A program made the position numbers and the translations under genes. Below the pieces are notes generated by a model. It did not search any database and had not been told where the DNA came from. It worked only from the letters and a program-made list of their open reading frames with translations. From Actinomycetota bacterium (lineage in GTDB: Bacteria > Actinomycetota > Actinomycetes > S36-B12 > UBA10799), in the NCBI GenBank assembly GCA_020636995.1, contig JACJWU010000005.1:248001-312000 (forward strand): a stretch of 64,000 bases of DNA, written 5' to 3'. Of this stretch, positions 18,711 through 28,504 are shown piece after piece (position 1 is the stretch's first letter; each line of letters begins with the position of its first letter).

Positions 18711-19205
18711 TCAGACCCCCGTCCGACCGTCCACAGCTTCGCGCAAGAGGTCCGCGTGGCCGTTGTGCCGGGCGTACTCGGCGATCATGTGCAGGTAGAT
18801 CCAGCGCAGACTGACCGGGTTGCCGAACTCACCGCGCGAGAGGTCGTCGAGGGTGAACGCGACCACCGCGTCACTGGCCGCGGCCACCTCCCCGCGGTAC
18901 ACCTCGATGTCCTCCTCCCAACGCGCCGGGTCGACGTCCTCGAAGTCCAGATCGGGGTGCTCCCGGGAGGTGTTCAGAGGCGGCAGCGGCATGCCGCACA
19001 TGTACATGCGGAACCACCAGCGCTCGACCTTCGCCATGTGCCGCAGCAGCCCCTGCAGCGACAACACCGACGGAGGGCAGGAACGTGCGGCCAACTGCTC
19101 GCCGCCGAGATCCAGGCATTTCTCGAGCAGGGTCTCGCGATGGAAGTCGAGGAAGGCCTCGAGCGTCTCTCGTTCGGAACCGGTGACCGGCGGTGGTGTG
19201 CGCAT
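18711..19205 (-). CDS. DinB/DUF664 family protein (mycothiol-transferase-like)
   Basis: A 164-residue four-helix-bundle protein. The spaced His residues of the DinB metal site are visible in GLLRHMAKVERWWF and in IYLHMIAEYARHNGHADLLRE. Members of the DUF664 group in actinobacteria are linked to mycothiol-dependent transfer or detoxification. The start MRTPPPVTGSERETL is the usual N-terminus of the group. It lies 9 bp downstream of the DNA glycosylase gene and is probably co-transcribed with it. Confidence 0.85.
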   Translation of the reverse strand: MRTPPPVTGSERETLEAFLDFHRETLLEKCLDLGGEQLAARSCPPSVLSLQGLLRHMAKVERWWFRMYMCGMPLPPLNTSREHPDLDFEDVDPARWEEDIEVYRGEVAAASDAVVAFTLDDLSRGEFGNPVSLRWIYLHMIAEYARHNGHADLLREAVDGRTGV

Positions 19206-19214
19206 CCGCTCAGG

Positions 19215-20132
19215 CTAGTTGACCCGACCTGGTCCGGGCAGCCTCATGCGGGGACCCCGACGAGGCGGAGCAACGCCGGCGAGTTCGATCATGCGTACCG
19301 CCCGGTGCCGATGCCCCGCGTACGGCGCGAGCAGTTCCAGCATGTCCTCGTCGGTGCCGTCCACCCGCGCGGTCAGCGCGAACGTCACGTTGCGAGCCAG
19401 GTGGTAGTCCCCCACACTCACGGAATCGGCGTCCCCGAAGGCACGCGCGCTGATCTCGGCGGCCGTCCACGGCCCGACCCCGGGGATGCCCGTGAGCAGT
19501 TCCCTTCCTTCGGCCGGTTCAAGGGACTCGGCACGAGTGAGCAGGTGGGACGACCGCGCGAGTTCGCGGATGGTCGCGATGCGCTGGCGATCGACGCCGT
19601 ACCTGCGCCAATCCCACGACGGCACCCGCAGCACTTCGGCCGGACCCGGCGGGACCCGCATGTGGTCCGGAATCGGACCCGGCGCACGGACTCCGTGCTC
19701 CGACACCAGCGCCCGCCAGGCACCCCTGGCCTCGACGCCGGTCACCCGCTGCTCAAGCACCGCGGCGACGGCGATCTGCCAGGTCATCAGCGCACGTGGC
19801 ACACGCACCGTGTGCCGGTAGCGGCGCCACTGCTGATCGATCAGCGGGTGGACCGGGACGAAACCGCTGGCGTCGTCGTCACCACCGAGCAGCTCCGGCA
19901 AGTGTTCGGCAGCCCACAGGGCACCGTCGCCCCAGAACTGCCCCGACACCGCAGCCCGGCCCGGACGCAGCCGCATCGTGACCGGACCTGTGGGCCCGAG
20001 GCCGACCAGCCAGAGGTCGCCGTCGGTTCCGCGACGGTAGGTGGGATCCCCGCCACCTCGGCTCAAGACCCCGAGCATCGCAGCGAGATCCCGCGGACCC
20101 TCGAACTCGCGCTCGATCACGACAGCCCGCAC
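19215..20132 (-). CDS. AlkA-type DNA glycosylase (HhH-GPD)
   Basis: A 305-residue base-excision repair protein of the 3-methyladenine glycosylase type. The helix-hairpin-helix is LTGIPGVGPWTAAEIS and the catalytic Asp follows in VSVGDYHLARN, spacing as in AlkA. The motif VLEQRVTGVEA marks the start of the HhH-GPD core. It overlaps the upstream lipoprotein gene: a GTG at 20120 gives a GTGA overlap with that gene's stop, while GTG at 20132 gives a slightly longer protein; the two starts cannot be separated. It is followed by the DinB gene. Confidence 0.87.
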   Translation of the reverse strand: MRAVVIEREFEGPRDLAAMLGVLSRGGGDPTYRRGTDGDLWLVGLGPTGPVTMRLRPGRAAVSGQFWGDGALWAAEHLPELLGGDDDASGFVPVHPLIDQQWRRYRHTVRVPRALMTWQIAVAAVLEQRVTGVEARGAWRALVSEHGVRAPGPIPDHMRVPPGPAEVLRVPSWDWRRYGVDRQRIATIRELARSSHLLTRAESLEPAEGRELLTGIPGVGPWTAAEISARAFGDADSVSVGDYHLARNVTFALTARVDGTDEDMLELLAPYAGHRHRAVRMIELAGVAPPRRGPRMRLPGPGRVN

Positions 20133-20854
20133 TTCCGGGCGTATAGCCGGTACAACTTCCCCCGCTGCTCCGGGTCGACACCGAAGCTGTAGCGTCCGGT
20201 CCGGCCGTCAGGAAGGGTGACGTCGACGTCGAAGTAGGTCCCCTGCTTGTCCTCACCAAGAGCGTGCGCGTCACAACGATTGGGCCGCAGGACCACTTGC
20301 CGTAGGTCGGTGGCCGATCCCGGGGCGGCGGCGATGGCGTCGCGATCGGCAGGCACGAAGAGGATGGTGCTGTCCAGCCTGCCGACCGCCGCAGCCCCCG
20401 GGTACACCCGCACCTGCAACCCCTCGGACGTCACATCCTCGACCTCGATGAGCGCGGTGGCCTCGACGTCTTGGGCGAAACACTCCTGCGCGACATAGGT
20501 ACCGAGTTGCCCGAGCGTGTCCGCTGCGTCGAGCACCACCTCGCGGTCGTCGAGCCGCAGTTCGACGGTCTCGCCCACGGACGCGGCACACCGTGCGGCC
20601 GGAAGCCCCACCTTGAGGTCCATCGCCGCGCCCGGCGGGATCTCGACCACCTCCTCCCAGACCGCCGAGTCCACCAGTCGGGTGGAGCGCAGTTCGGCGC
20701 GGTGGACTGTGACGGGCTCCGTGCCGTCGTTGCGCACCTGCATCTCGATCTTGTTCACTGGGGTGTCGCTGCGGGTCTGATACAAGCTCACACTCACCTG
20801 TGGCGAAGGGGCACAGGCCGCCAGCACGACCGCCGCCGCCATCACTCGCCACAC
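20117..20854 (-). CDS. Putative lipoprotein, unknown function
   Basis: A protein of about 245 residues with a very short lipoprotein signal: MWRVMAAAVVLAACAPSP contains the lipobox LAAC, so the Cys is probably lipidated and the protein anchored on the outer face of the membrane. The mature part looks like two beta-sandwich domains (for example KIEMQVRNDGTEPVTVHRAEL), with a few Cys residues and no catalytic motif. The GTG at 20854 is the preferred start because it gives a positive residue before the hydrophobic core. It is divergent from the DUF302 gene (36 bp). Confidence 0.65.
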   Translation of the reverse strand: MWRVMAAAVVLAACAPSPQVSVSLYQTRSDTPVNKIEMQVRNDGTEPVTVHRAELRSTRLVDSAVWEEVVEIPPGAAMDLKVGLPAARCAASVGETVELRLDDREVVLDAADTLGQLGTYVAQECFAQDVEATALIEVEDVTSEGLQVRVYPGAAAVGRLDSTILFVPADRDAIAAAPGSATDLRQVVLRPNRCDAHALGEDKQGTYFDVDVTLPDGRTGRYSFGVDPEQRGKLYRLYARKCGLS

Positions 20855-20890
20855 GCGCCGAAGGTACCTCAGGGCCGCTAGCGTGGGTAC

Positions 20891-21280
20891 ATGACTTCCG
20901 GACCATCCGTCACCCTGTCCATCCCCTTCGAAGACGCCGTCGCCGCCACCCGGGCCGCTCTGGCCGACGAGGGTTTCGGCGTCCTCACCGAGATCGACAT
21001 GCAAGCCACCATGAAGGCCAAGTTGGACGAGGACTACCCGCCCATCCTGATTCTCGGGGCGTGCAACCCGCAGTTCGCGCACAAGGCCATGGGCGTCACC
21101 ACCCAGGTCGCCACTCTTGTGCCCTGCAACGTCGTACTGCGGCAGACGGACGCCGGGGTGACGGTGGAGACGGTCGATCCGCAGATGCTGGTCGATGCCA
21201 CCGGGGCCGGTGACCTCGAACTCCTGGCCGACGACCTGCGCGCCAAACTCGACCGGGTGTTCGCCGCGCTGTCCGCATGA
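20891..21280 (+). CDS. DUF302 family protein
   Basis: A 129-residue protein with the family's conserved blocks: an N-terminal TRAALADEGFGVLTEIDMQ, a middle DYPPILILGACNPQFAHKAM, and LVPCNVVLRQTDAG. The conserved ACNP and VPC Cys residues match the DUF302 pattern, for which a redox or metal role has been suggested but not shown. It overlaps acpS by 4 nt (ATGA), so the two are translated together. Confidence 0.86.
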   Translation: MTSGPSVTLSIPFEDAVAATRAALADEGFGVLTEIDMQATMKAKLDEDYPPILILGACNPQFAHKAMGVTTQVATLVPCNVVLRQTDAGVTVETVDPQMLVDATGAGDLELLADDLRAKLDRVFAALSA

Positions 21281-21633
21281 TGATCGCCGTCGGCTCGGAC
21301 ATCGTCCGGATCGCGCGGCTCTCGCAGCACGCCTCGCCCGCCTTCCTGGCGCGGACCTTCACCGCGCGAGAACTCCATATCTGTGAAGGCAGGGCCGAAT
21401 CCTTGGCAGGCCGCTGGGCCGCGAAGGAGGCGGTGATGAAAGCCCTGGGCGCAGGTGTGGGTGAGGTCGCACTCACCGACATCGAGGTCGGGCGGGAGGA
21501 TTCGGGGCGGCCCGTGGTGCGACTCTTGGGGGGTGCCGCCGATCGCGCACAGGCCGCCGGTCTGAGCCAGTGGCAGGTGTCGATTTCACATGACGGCGAC
21601 TACGCCATCGCGACGGTGGTGGCCACGGGCTGA
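21277..21633 (+). CDS. acpS: Holo-[acyl-carrier-protein] synthase
   Basis: A 118-residue enzyme that moves 4'-phosphopantetheine from CoA to a Ser of acyl carrier protein. The Mg-binding Asp is in VGSDIVRI (residue 8), the second metal ligand is Glu 51 in RWAAKEAVMKALG, and the C-terminal strand VSISHDGDYAIA is as in AcpS. The length is normal for the family. It overlaps the DUF302 gene and converges on an operon that ends with a stand-alone ACP 315 bp away, so that ACP is a plausible partner alongside the fatty-acid synthase ACP. Confidence 0.92.
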   Translation: MMIAVGSDIVRIARLSQHASPAFLARTFTARELHICEGRAESLAGRWAAKEAVMKALGAGVGEVALTDIEVGREDSGRPVVRLLGGAADRAQAAGLSQWQVSISHDGDYAIATVVATG

Positions 21634-21662
21634 CGGTTGCCCGCCCCCACGACTGGTGCCCA

Positions 21663-21954
21663 CGCCCGCGCCCAGGCGTTAGCACTTCGCAGATCCGTGA
21701 GCCGTTCTGCAGCGGCGAAGTGCTCCCGGATGTTCGAAGTGCTCACGGATGGGTCCAGGGGCGGACCACCCCCCACGACGGGGAGCCCACAGGTCAACCC
21801 GCCCCCCACGACCGCGCCCGCGCCCAGGCGTTAGCACTTCGCAGATCCGTGAGCCGTTCTGCAGCGGCGAAGTGCTCCCGGATGTTCGAAGCGCTCACGG
21901 ATGGGTCCAGGGGTGGACCACGCCCCCCACGACGGGGAGCCCACAGGTCAACCC
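21663..21954. repeat. Tandem duplication of a palindromic element (two ~150-bp copies)
   Basis: Two nearly identical blocks lie head to tail: 21663-21800 and 21815-21954. Each contains a palindrome of the 19-nt-period family (21677-21750 and 21829-21902), with left arm AGCACTTCGCAGATCCGTGAGC and right arm of two GAAGTGCTC units 19 nt apart. The repeat includes the last bases of the acp gene (AGGTCAACCC), so the first copy carries a fragment of that 3' end. It fills the 315 bp between the convergent acpS and acp genes; no gene is seen in it. Confidence 0.88.
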
Positions 21955-22187
21955 TCCAGCAGGTACGCCACCGCGCCGGCGACGGTGTCCATCCGGTCGT
22001 AGTCGTCCTCCGGGATGTCCCGACCCACTGTTTCCGACACCGCGGCGACGTACGCGAGGAAGTCCATCGAGTCCAGATCGGCTCCGTTGCGCAGGCTCAT
22101 CTGCGGGTCGAGGGTCTCCAGGTCGATCTCCGGCGCCACGTCCGACAGCGCGGTCGTCACGACGTCGCGGGCCTCGGTCTCGTTCAT
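21948..22187 (-). CDS. Stand-alone acyl carrier protein
   Basis: A 79-residue acidic four-helix protein with the phosphopantetheine attachment motif GADLDSMDFL (Ser 40). It is the last gene of the synthetase/oxoacid-dehydrogenase operon and overlaps the E2 gene by 4 nt. It is not next to fatty-acid synthase genes, so it is probably dedicated to this operon: E2 could pass an acyl group from lipoamide to the ACP, or the AMP-forming ligase could load it. Which of these happens is inference. Confidence 0.9.
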   Translation of the reverse strand: MNETEARDVVTTALSDVAPEIDLETLDPQMSLRNGADLDSMDFLAYVAAVSETVGRDIPEDDYDRMDTVAGAVAYLLEG

Positions 22188-23455
22188 AGTTCCTCCGGTT
22201 GTGTCAATGCCTCGCCCATCGCGGCCAGGAAGCGCGCCCCCGTACGGCCATCGGTGGCCCGGTGATCGGCGGCAAGCGTGACCGTCACCGTGCTGCGGAC
22301 CGCGAGTTCGCCAGCCAGCACCCAGGGCCGCTGCGCCACCGCGCCGATGCCCACCAGCGCCACCTGCGGCGGGTAGATGACGCCGAACAAGGCGTCCGGC
22401 CCGCCGTCGGCAAGGCTGCTCACGGTGATGCTGCCCGGTTGCAGTTCGGTCCCGCGCAATCGCCCGGCCTTGGCCCGCTTCACCAGATCCGTCAGGTGCG
22501 ACATCAACGCCGACAGATCCAGATCCTGCGCCCCGACGATGCGGGGGGTCACGAGGCCGCCCGCGCGCGTGGCGACGGCCACTCCGAGGTCCACCCCATC
22601 CGCAGACTGGAACTGCTCGTCCCAGTGGCCGTTCAACTCCGGCACCGCCTGGGCCGCCAAGACCGCGGCCCGCAGGAACAGCGCGGCGGGCAGGATCCGC
22701 TCGCGCGGTTTGCGGGCAGCATTGGTCTGCTTCAACCAGTCGAGAGTGTCGGTCAGATCGACGGTTTGGGCCACGTAGTAGTGCGGGATCTCCCGCGCTG
22801 CCCGCCCCATCAACGCCGCAGTCACCTTGCGCATCGCCGCGGTGCGATCCTTCTTCGCCGGCTTCGCCGGGATCGCCTCGACGACCGCAGCGGTGACCAC
22901 CGCATCGCCCGAAGCCAAGGTCGCGACGTCGACCCCCCGCTCACGGGCCAATCGGCGTGCCCGGGGGGTGATCCGAGGTCGACTGGCGGGCACGGGGCGC
23001 GGTTGCAGGGTGGGGGCGTGGTGGGTGACGGTCCGGGCACCTCCGGCACTGGACTCCCCAGCCGCGGCCAGCACGTCCTTGCGCGTGATCCGCCCACCGT
23101 CGCCGGTGCCGTGGACCTCTTCGGGGGCCAAACCGTACTGATGCAGCAGATGGCGGATCGGCGGGGTCAACGGCGGCAACGGCCGGGCAGGCTCCGGCGG
23201 GAGCCCGGACTCGGCATCCTCACCCTCGATCCGCGCCAGCGGCGTGCCCACCGGGACCAGCGTTCCCGGCTCCACCAGCAGTTCAGCCACCGTCCCGCTC
23301 TCGAACACCTCCACGTCGATCGCGGACTTGGCCGTGTCGATCACCGCGACCACTTGCCCTTTGCGCACGTGATCCCCGGGTTTCACCAGCCATTCGATGA
23401 GGGTGCCCTCGTCCATGTCGGCGCCAAGCGACGGCATCGCGAACACGCCCATCAT
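22184..23455 (-). CDS. Dihydrolipoamide acyltransferase (E2)
   Basis: A 423-residue E2 subunit. The N-terminal lipoyl domain begins MPSLGADMDEGTLIEWLVKPGD and has the lipoyl Lys in DTAKSAID (about residue 43). A peripheral-subunit-binding domain follows (PPIRHLLHQYGL to ITRKDVLAAAG). A second, shorter segment (RITPRARRLARERGVDVATL) looks like another such domain. The C-terminal catalytic domain ends with DHRATDGRTGARF, the CoA-acyltransferase His motif (usually DHRxxDG). Substrate may be pyruvate, acetoin or a branched oxoacid. It starts immediately after the E1 beta stop and overlaps acp. No E3 gene is present. Confidence 0.9.
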   Translation of the reverse strand: MMGVFAMPSLGADMDEGTLIEWLVKPGDHVRKGQVVAVIDTAKSAIDVEVFESGTVAELLVEPGTLVPVGTPLARIEGEDAESGLPPEPARPLPPLTPPIRHLLHQYGLAPEEVHGTGDGGRITRKDVLAAAGESSAGGARTVTHHAPTLQPRPVPASRPRITPRARRLARERGVDVATLASGDAVVTAAVVEAIPAKPAKKDRTAAMRKVTAALMGRAAREIPHYYVAQTVDLTDTLDWLKQTNAARKPRERILPAALFLRAAVLAAQAVPELNGHWDEQFQSADGVDLGVAVATRAGGLVTPRIVGAQDLDLSALMSHLTDLVKRAKAGRLRGTELQPGSITVSSLADGGPDALFGVIYPPQVALVGIGAVAQRPWVLAGELAVRSTVTVTLAADHRATDGRTGARFLAAMGEALTQPEEL

Positions 23456-24433
23456 TCACTCCCCGCGCATCGCCGCGCGCACCCCGGCCACGACGTCGTC
23501 GACGCCGGGGATGGCGGCTTGCTCCATGTGACGGGCGTACGGCGTCGGCACCTCCTTGCCGGCGACGCGACCGACCGGGGCGTCGAGTTCGTAGAAGGCC
23601 TGTTCCATGATCCGAGCCGACACCTCCGCAGAGATGCTGCCGCTGCGCCACCCCTCGTCCACCACCACCGCACGATGGGTGCGGCGCACGGAGTCGACGA
23701 ACGTGGCGTCATCCAGCGGACGCAGAGTGCGCAGGTCGATGACCTCCGCCTCGATCCCGTCGGCCGCCAACGTGTCCGCAGCGGACATCGCCGTGGGCAG
23801 CGTCCCGCCGTAGGTGATCAACGTGACGTCCCCGCCCTCCCGGCGCACGGCCGCATGATCGAGGTCGACCGGCCCGATGTCCTCGAGGTCGCCGGAGGCG
23901 TTGTAGAGCCCACCATGTTCGAAGATCAGCACCGGATCCGGGTCGGCCAGCGCGGTGGGCATCATCCACCGGGCATCGGTCACGGTCGCCGGGGCGACCA
24001 CCCGGATCCCGGGGATGTGCGCGTACCAGCCGTCGAAGGAGTGCGAGTGCTGTGCAGCCAGTTGGCGTCCCGCGCCGGTGGTCATACGGATGACCAGGGG
24101 AACGTTGAACTGCCCACCGGACATGTGCTGCAGCGCCGCGGCCGTGTTCACGATCTGGTCGAGGGCGAGCAGGCTGAAGTTGACCGTCATGATCTCGACG
24201 ATCGGCAACATCCCACCGAGTGCGGCGCCGATCCCCGCGCCGACGAACGCCGATTCCGACAGTGGCGTGTCGCGCACACGCTCGGGCCCGAACTCCTCGA
24301 GCAGGCCCATGGTGACGGCGTAGCAGCCGCCGTATTCACCGATGTCCTCGCCCATGATGAAGACCCGGTCATCCTGCGCAAGTGCGGCGCGGATCCCCTC
24401 GCGCACCGCTTCCCGGTACGAGATCGTCGTCAT
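23456..24433 (-). CDS. 2-oxoacid dehydrogenase E1 component, beta subunit
   Basis: A 325-residue thiamine-diphosphate enzyme subunit. MGEDIGEYGGCYAVT near the N-terminus and FVGAGIGAALGGMLPIVEI are the usual E1 beta blocks; HSFDGWYAHIPGI and EGWRSGSISAEVSARI continue the family pattern. With the alpha subunit it forms an alpha2beta2 enzyme that decarboxylates a 2-oxoacid (or cleaves acetoin) and passes the acyl unit to E2 lipoamide. It overlaps the alpha-subunit gene by 4 nt. Confidence 0.9.
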   Translation of the reverse strand: MTTISYREAVREGIRAALAQDDRVFIMGEDIGEYGGCYAVTMGLLEEFGPERVRDTPLSESAFVGAGIGAALGGMLPIVEIMTVNFSLLALDQIVNTAAALQHMSGGQFNVPLVIRMTTGAGRQLAAQHSHSFDGWYAHIPGIRVVAPATVTDARWMMPTALADPDPVLIFEHGGLYNASGDLEDIGPVDLDHAAVRREGGDVTLITYGGTLPTAMSAADTLAADGIEAEVIDLRTLRPLDDATFVDSVRRTHRAVVVDEGWRSGSISAEVSARIMEQAFYELDAPVGRVAGKEVPTPYARHMEQAAIPGVDDVVAGVRAAMRGE

Positions 24434-25388
24434 GACAACCTCCCTGCCACGGTGCTCGACGGGCTGTAGACGAACGTCATCAGGTCCGCGACATCCTCGT
24501 CGGGCGAGTTCTCCGCGAAGTCGACCGCGTCCTCCACTTCGACGCGGATCTCCTCTTCCAGGGCCGCAAGTTCGTCGTCGGGGACCTCCAGCTTCGCGAG
24601 CAGCAGATCGATCGGGTCACGTTCGCGCCATTGCTCGACCTCTGCCTTGTCCCGGTATCGCTCCGGGTCGAACATCGAATGGGCGCGGAAGCGGTAGGTC
24701 CGTGCCTCGAGGAAGTGCGGTCCGCCGCCGCCGCGCACGGCGTCGACCGCGCGTCGCGCGGAGTCGGCCACGGCCAACACATCCATGCCATCCACACTCC
24801 ACGCCGGCATCTCGTAGGAGGCGGCCTTCATCGGCAGATTCGTCTCGGACTCCGAGCGGCGCAGCGCGGTACCCATCGCATACAGGTTGTTCTCACAGAC
24901 GAAGAGCACCGGCAACTGCCACAACTCCGCGAGGTTCATCGACTCGTGGAACTCCCCCTCGGCCATCGCGCCCTCCCCGAAGAAGCAGACGGTGACCCGG
25001 TCGCGTTTCTGCATCTTGTCGGCCAGCGCCAGACCGACCGCCGTCGGCAGCCCGCCGCCGACGATCGCGTTGCCGCCGTAGAAGTTCAAGTCCTTGTCGA
25101 ACAGGTGCATCGACCCGCCGCGACCGCGGCTGCAACCGGTGAGCTTGCCGTACATCTCCGCCATGACGCTGCGCGCACTCATCCCCCGCAGCAGCGCATG
25201 GCCGTGCTCGCGATACGTGGCCACCACCGAGTCGTCGTCGTTCAGCGCAGCCATGACCCCGGTCGCGACGGCCTCCTCGCCGATGTACACGTGCAGGAAC
25301 CCTCGGACCTTCGTCTGGGTGTACAACTCCACGCACCGCTCCTCGAAGCGACGCACCCGCAGCATCTGTCGCAGGAGTTCGCGCTCGT

Positions 25389-25392
<4 letters not shown>
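24430..25392 (-). CDS. 2-oxoacid dehydrogenase E1 component, alpha subunit
   Basis: A 320-residue subunit with the thiamine-diphosphate site: GGSMHLFDKDLNFYGGNAIV, then GEGAMAEGEFHESMNLA and FVCENNLYAMGT (the GDG-like...NN motif). The phosphorylation-loop region YRFRAHSMFDPERYR is normal for PDH-type and acetoin-type alpha subunits. It overlaps the acyl-CoA synthetase gene upstream and the beta gene downstream by 4 nt each. The family alone does not tell pyruvate from acetoin or branched-chain substrates. Confidence 0.9.
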
Positions 25393-27188
<1,796 letters not shown>

Positions 27189-27443
27189 ATCTCCGGTATA
27201 CACCTGCCTGAGCGGGCTGTCCTGCGTTCCGAGCAGGTGTTGTCGCTCGGCTGGGGGCACGTCCCGCGGGTCCGTGTGGCACGCCCGGCTCAGGCGCCGG
27301 TCGCCAGGTTCCGGGAAGGGAAGCCTCCCCGCGGGTTCCCCCGATCGCACTGCTCACCACTGCCAACGGCCACGAGGTGTGGTCGCGGACCGCTCAGGGG
27401 TGGAGTGCTGTCCAGTCGAGGTAGCGCCGCCCTGTCAATGGCC
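27189..27443. other. Upstream region of the acyl-CoA synthetase operon
   Basis: No gene is seen here. The stretch should hold the promoter and leader of the operon on the minus strand. An 8-bp inverted repeat, ACACCTGC at 27200 and GCAGGTGT at 27233, sits 12 nt upstream of the start codon and could be a leader hairpin or an operator. No riboswitch family is recognised. Confidence 0.4.
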
Positions 27444-27561
27444 GATTGCGAGGTTGTTGACCCGAAGGTCGGCCCATTGCGAGGTTGTTGACCCGAGACG
27501 GCCCCGCAGAGGGCAACAACCTCGCAACCGGTGGTCGGGGGCGACAACAACCTCGCAACCG
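27444..27561. repeat. Palindromic element, 31-nt period, TTGCGAGGTTGTTG family
   Basis: Two forward units containing ATTGCGAGGTTGTTGACCCGA begin at 27445 and 27476 (31 nt apart). Two inverted units CAACAACCTCGCAACC begin at 27514 and 27545, also 31 nt apart. The sequence can fold into a long hairpin. It lies just downstream of the secreted-protein gene that ends at 27584, so it may serve as that gene's terminator. Confidence 0.8.
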
Positions 27562-27583
27562 CCGTCGCTCGCCGGCCGGACCC

Positions 27584-28327
27584 TCAGTCGTCGTACTGGT
27601 CGTCGGTCGTGCACTCCTCCGAGTGGTTCGACCGCTCGGCGTCAGCTGTCAGGACGCCCTTGCGGGTGGTCTTGGCGTGGACTGTGAAGGCCGCCTGCTT
27701 GCCCTTGGTCCTCGCCGACCCCTTGCGTACGGTCTTGTTGCCGCGCTTGATCTTGTACTGCCACTTCTGGCCCTTCTTGGCGCCCTTGACAGCAAGCGTC
27801 GCGCGACGGGTCTGCCCCCGCTTGTCGACGGTCAGGACGATGGTGGAGGTTGCAGTGCACTTCCCCTCGTCGCTGTCGTCATCCGCACTCTCGTCATCGC
27901 CGTCGTCATCGCCGTCGTCATCGCCGTGGTCGTCGCCATCATCGCCGGTCTCACCGATCCCTACCGTCGAGTCGCAGGTCTCGTCGGTCGTGGTGGCGAG
28001 GGCCGTGAACGGGTCGGTGACCGAGCCGCTGGTGACAACCTCGATGTCGAACTCGCCCTCGTCGTCGGTCGTCGCGCTTCCTGAGGCGAGTTCGCCGGAA
28101 GGCCCAGTGATCGTGTAGTCCCAGTTCTGACCGGGGGTGTGCGAATCCACCTCGAATTCGACCTTGACACCGTCGTCGTCAGCCTCGGCCTTCAACTCCC
28201 AGTGCGACGATACAGAGCACACCCCCTTGGTCTTCGCCTCGTCCTCGTTGTCCGATGCCAACACCGGGGTTGCGGCAGGCACAGCCAAGGCGATGCCTGC
28301 AGTGACGACCAGCAGTGACTTCTTCAT
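27584..28327 (-). CDS. Secreted protein with duplicated domain and Asp-rich linker
   Basis: A 247-residue protein with a signal peptide (MKKSLLVVTAGIALAVPAAT, probable cleavage after LAS). Two beta-rich domains are joined by an almost pure Asp/Gly/Glu linker near residues 128-155. The domains look like an internal duplication: GQNWDYTITGPSGELASGSA in the first aligns with GQKWQYKIKRGNKTVRKGSA in the second, and each is bounded by Cys residues. The first domain is acidic and the second strongly basic. The acidic linker could bind Ca. No known family is recognised. Confidence 0.72.
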   Translation of the reverse strand: MKKSLLVVTAGIALAVPAATPVLASDNEDEAKTKGVCSVSSHWELKAEADDDGVKVEFEVDSHTPGQNWDYTITGPSGELASGSATTDDEGEFDIEVVTSGSVTDPFTALATTTDETCDSTVGIGETGDDGDDHGDDDGDDDGDDESADDDSDEGKCTATSTIVLTVDKRGQTRRATLAVKGAKKGQKWQYKIKRGNKTVRKGSARTKGKQAAFTVHAKTTRKGVLTADAERSNHSEECTTDDQYDD

Positions 28328-28374
28328 GGTGGCTCCTCGGTCGGGACTGGGTGTGACGAACGTATCGGGCGTTG

Positions 28375-28395
28375 ACGTTAAGAGCGACGTAAAGC
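28375..28395. promoter_or_regulatory. Possible operator between secreted-protein gene and MFS gene
   Basis: The 177-bp divergent region contains direct repeats GACGTTAAG at 28375 and GACGTAAAG at 28387 (12 nt apart), enclosed by TTGACG and CGTCAA. Such spaced direct repeats resemble response-regulator sites. The controlling protein is not known. Confidence 0.3.
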
Positions 28396-28504
28396 AGCGT
28401 CAAGGATCGTGGTCGCAGCGATCCGTGTACGGTCCGTGACCAAGTGCCCCTGCAACGCGATCGCCCGTATCAGCAGTCGCCACGGACCATGAGCGATCAC
28501 TACC

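Noticed and set aside
27189..27443. Riboswitch (ydaO/cyclic-di-AMP or SAM type) before the acyl-CoA synthetase operon
   Set aside because: GGGGGAACCC-like and GGCGCC-like pieces occur on the minus strand, but the other conserved blocks of those riboswitches are missing.
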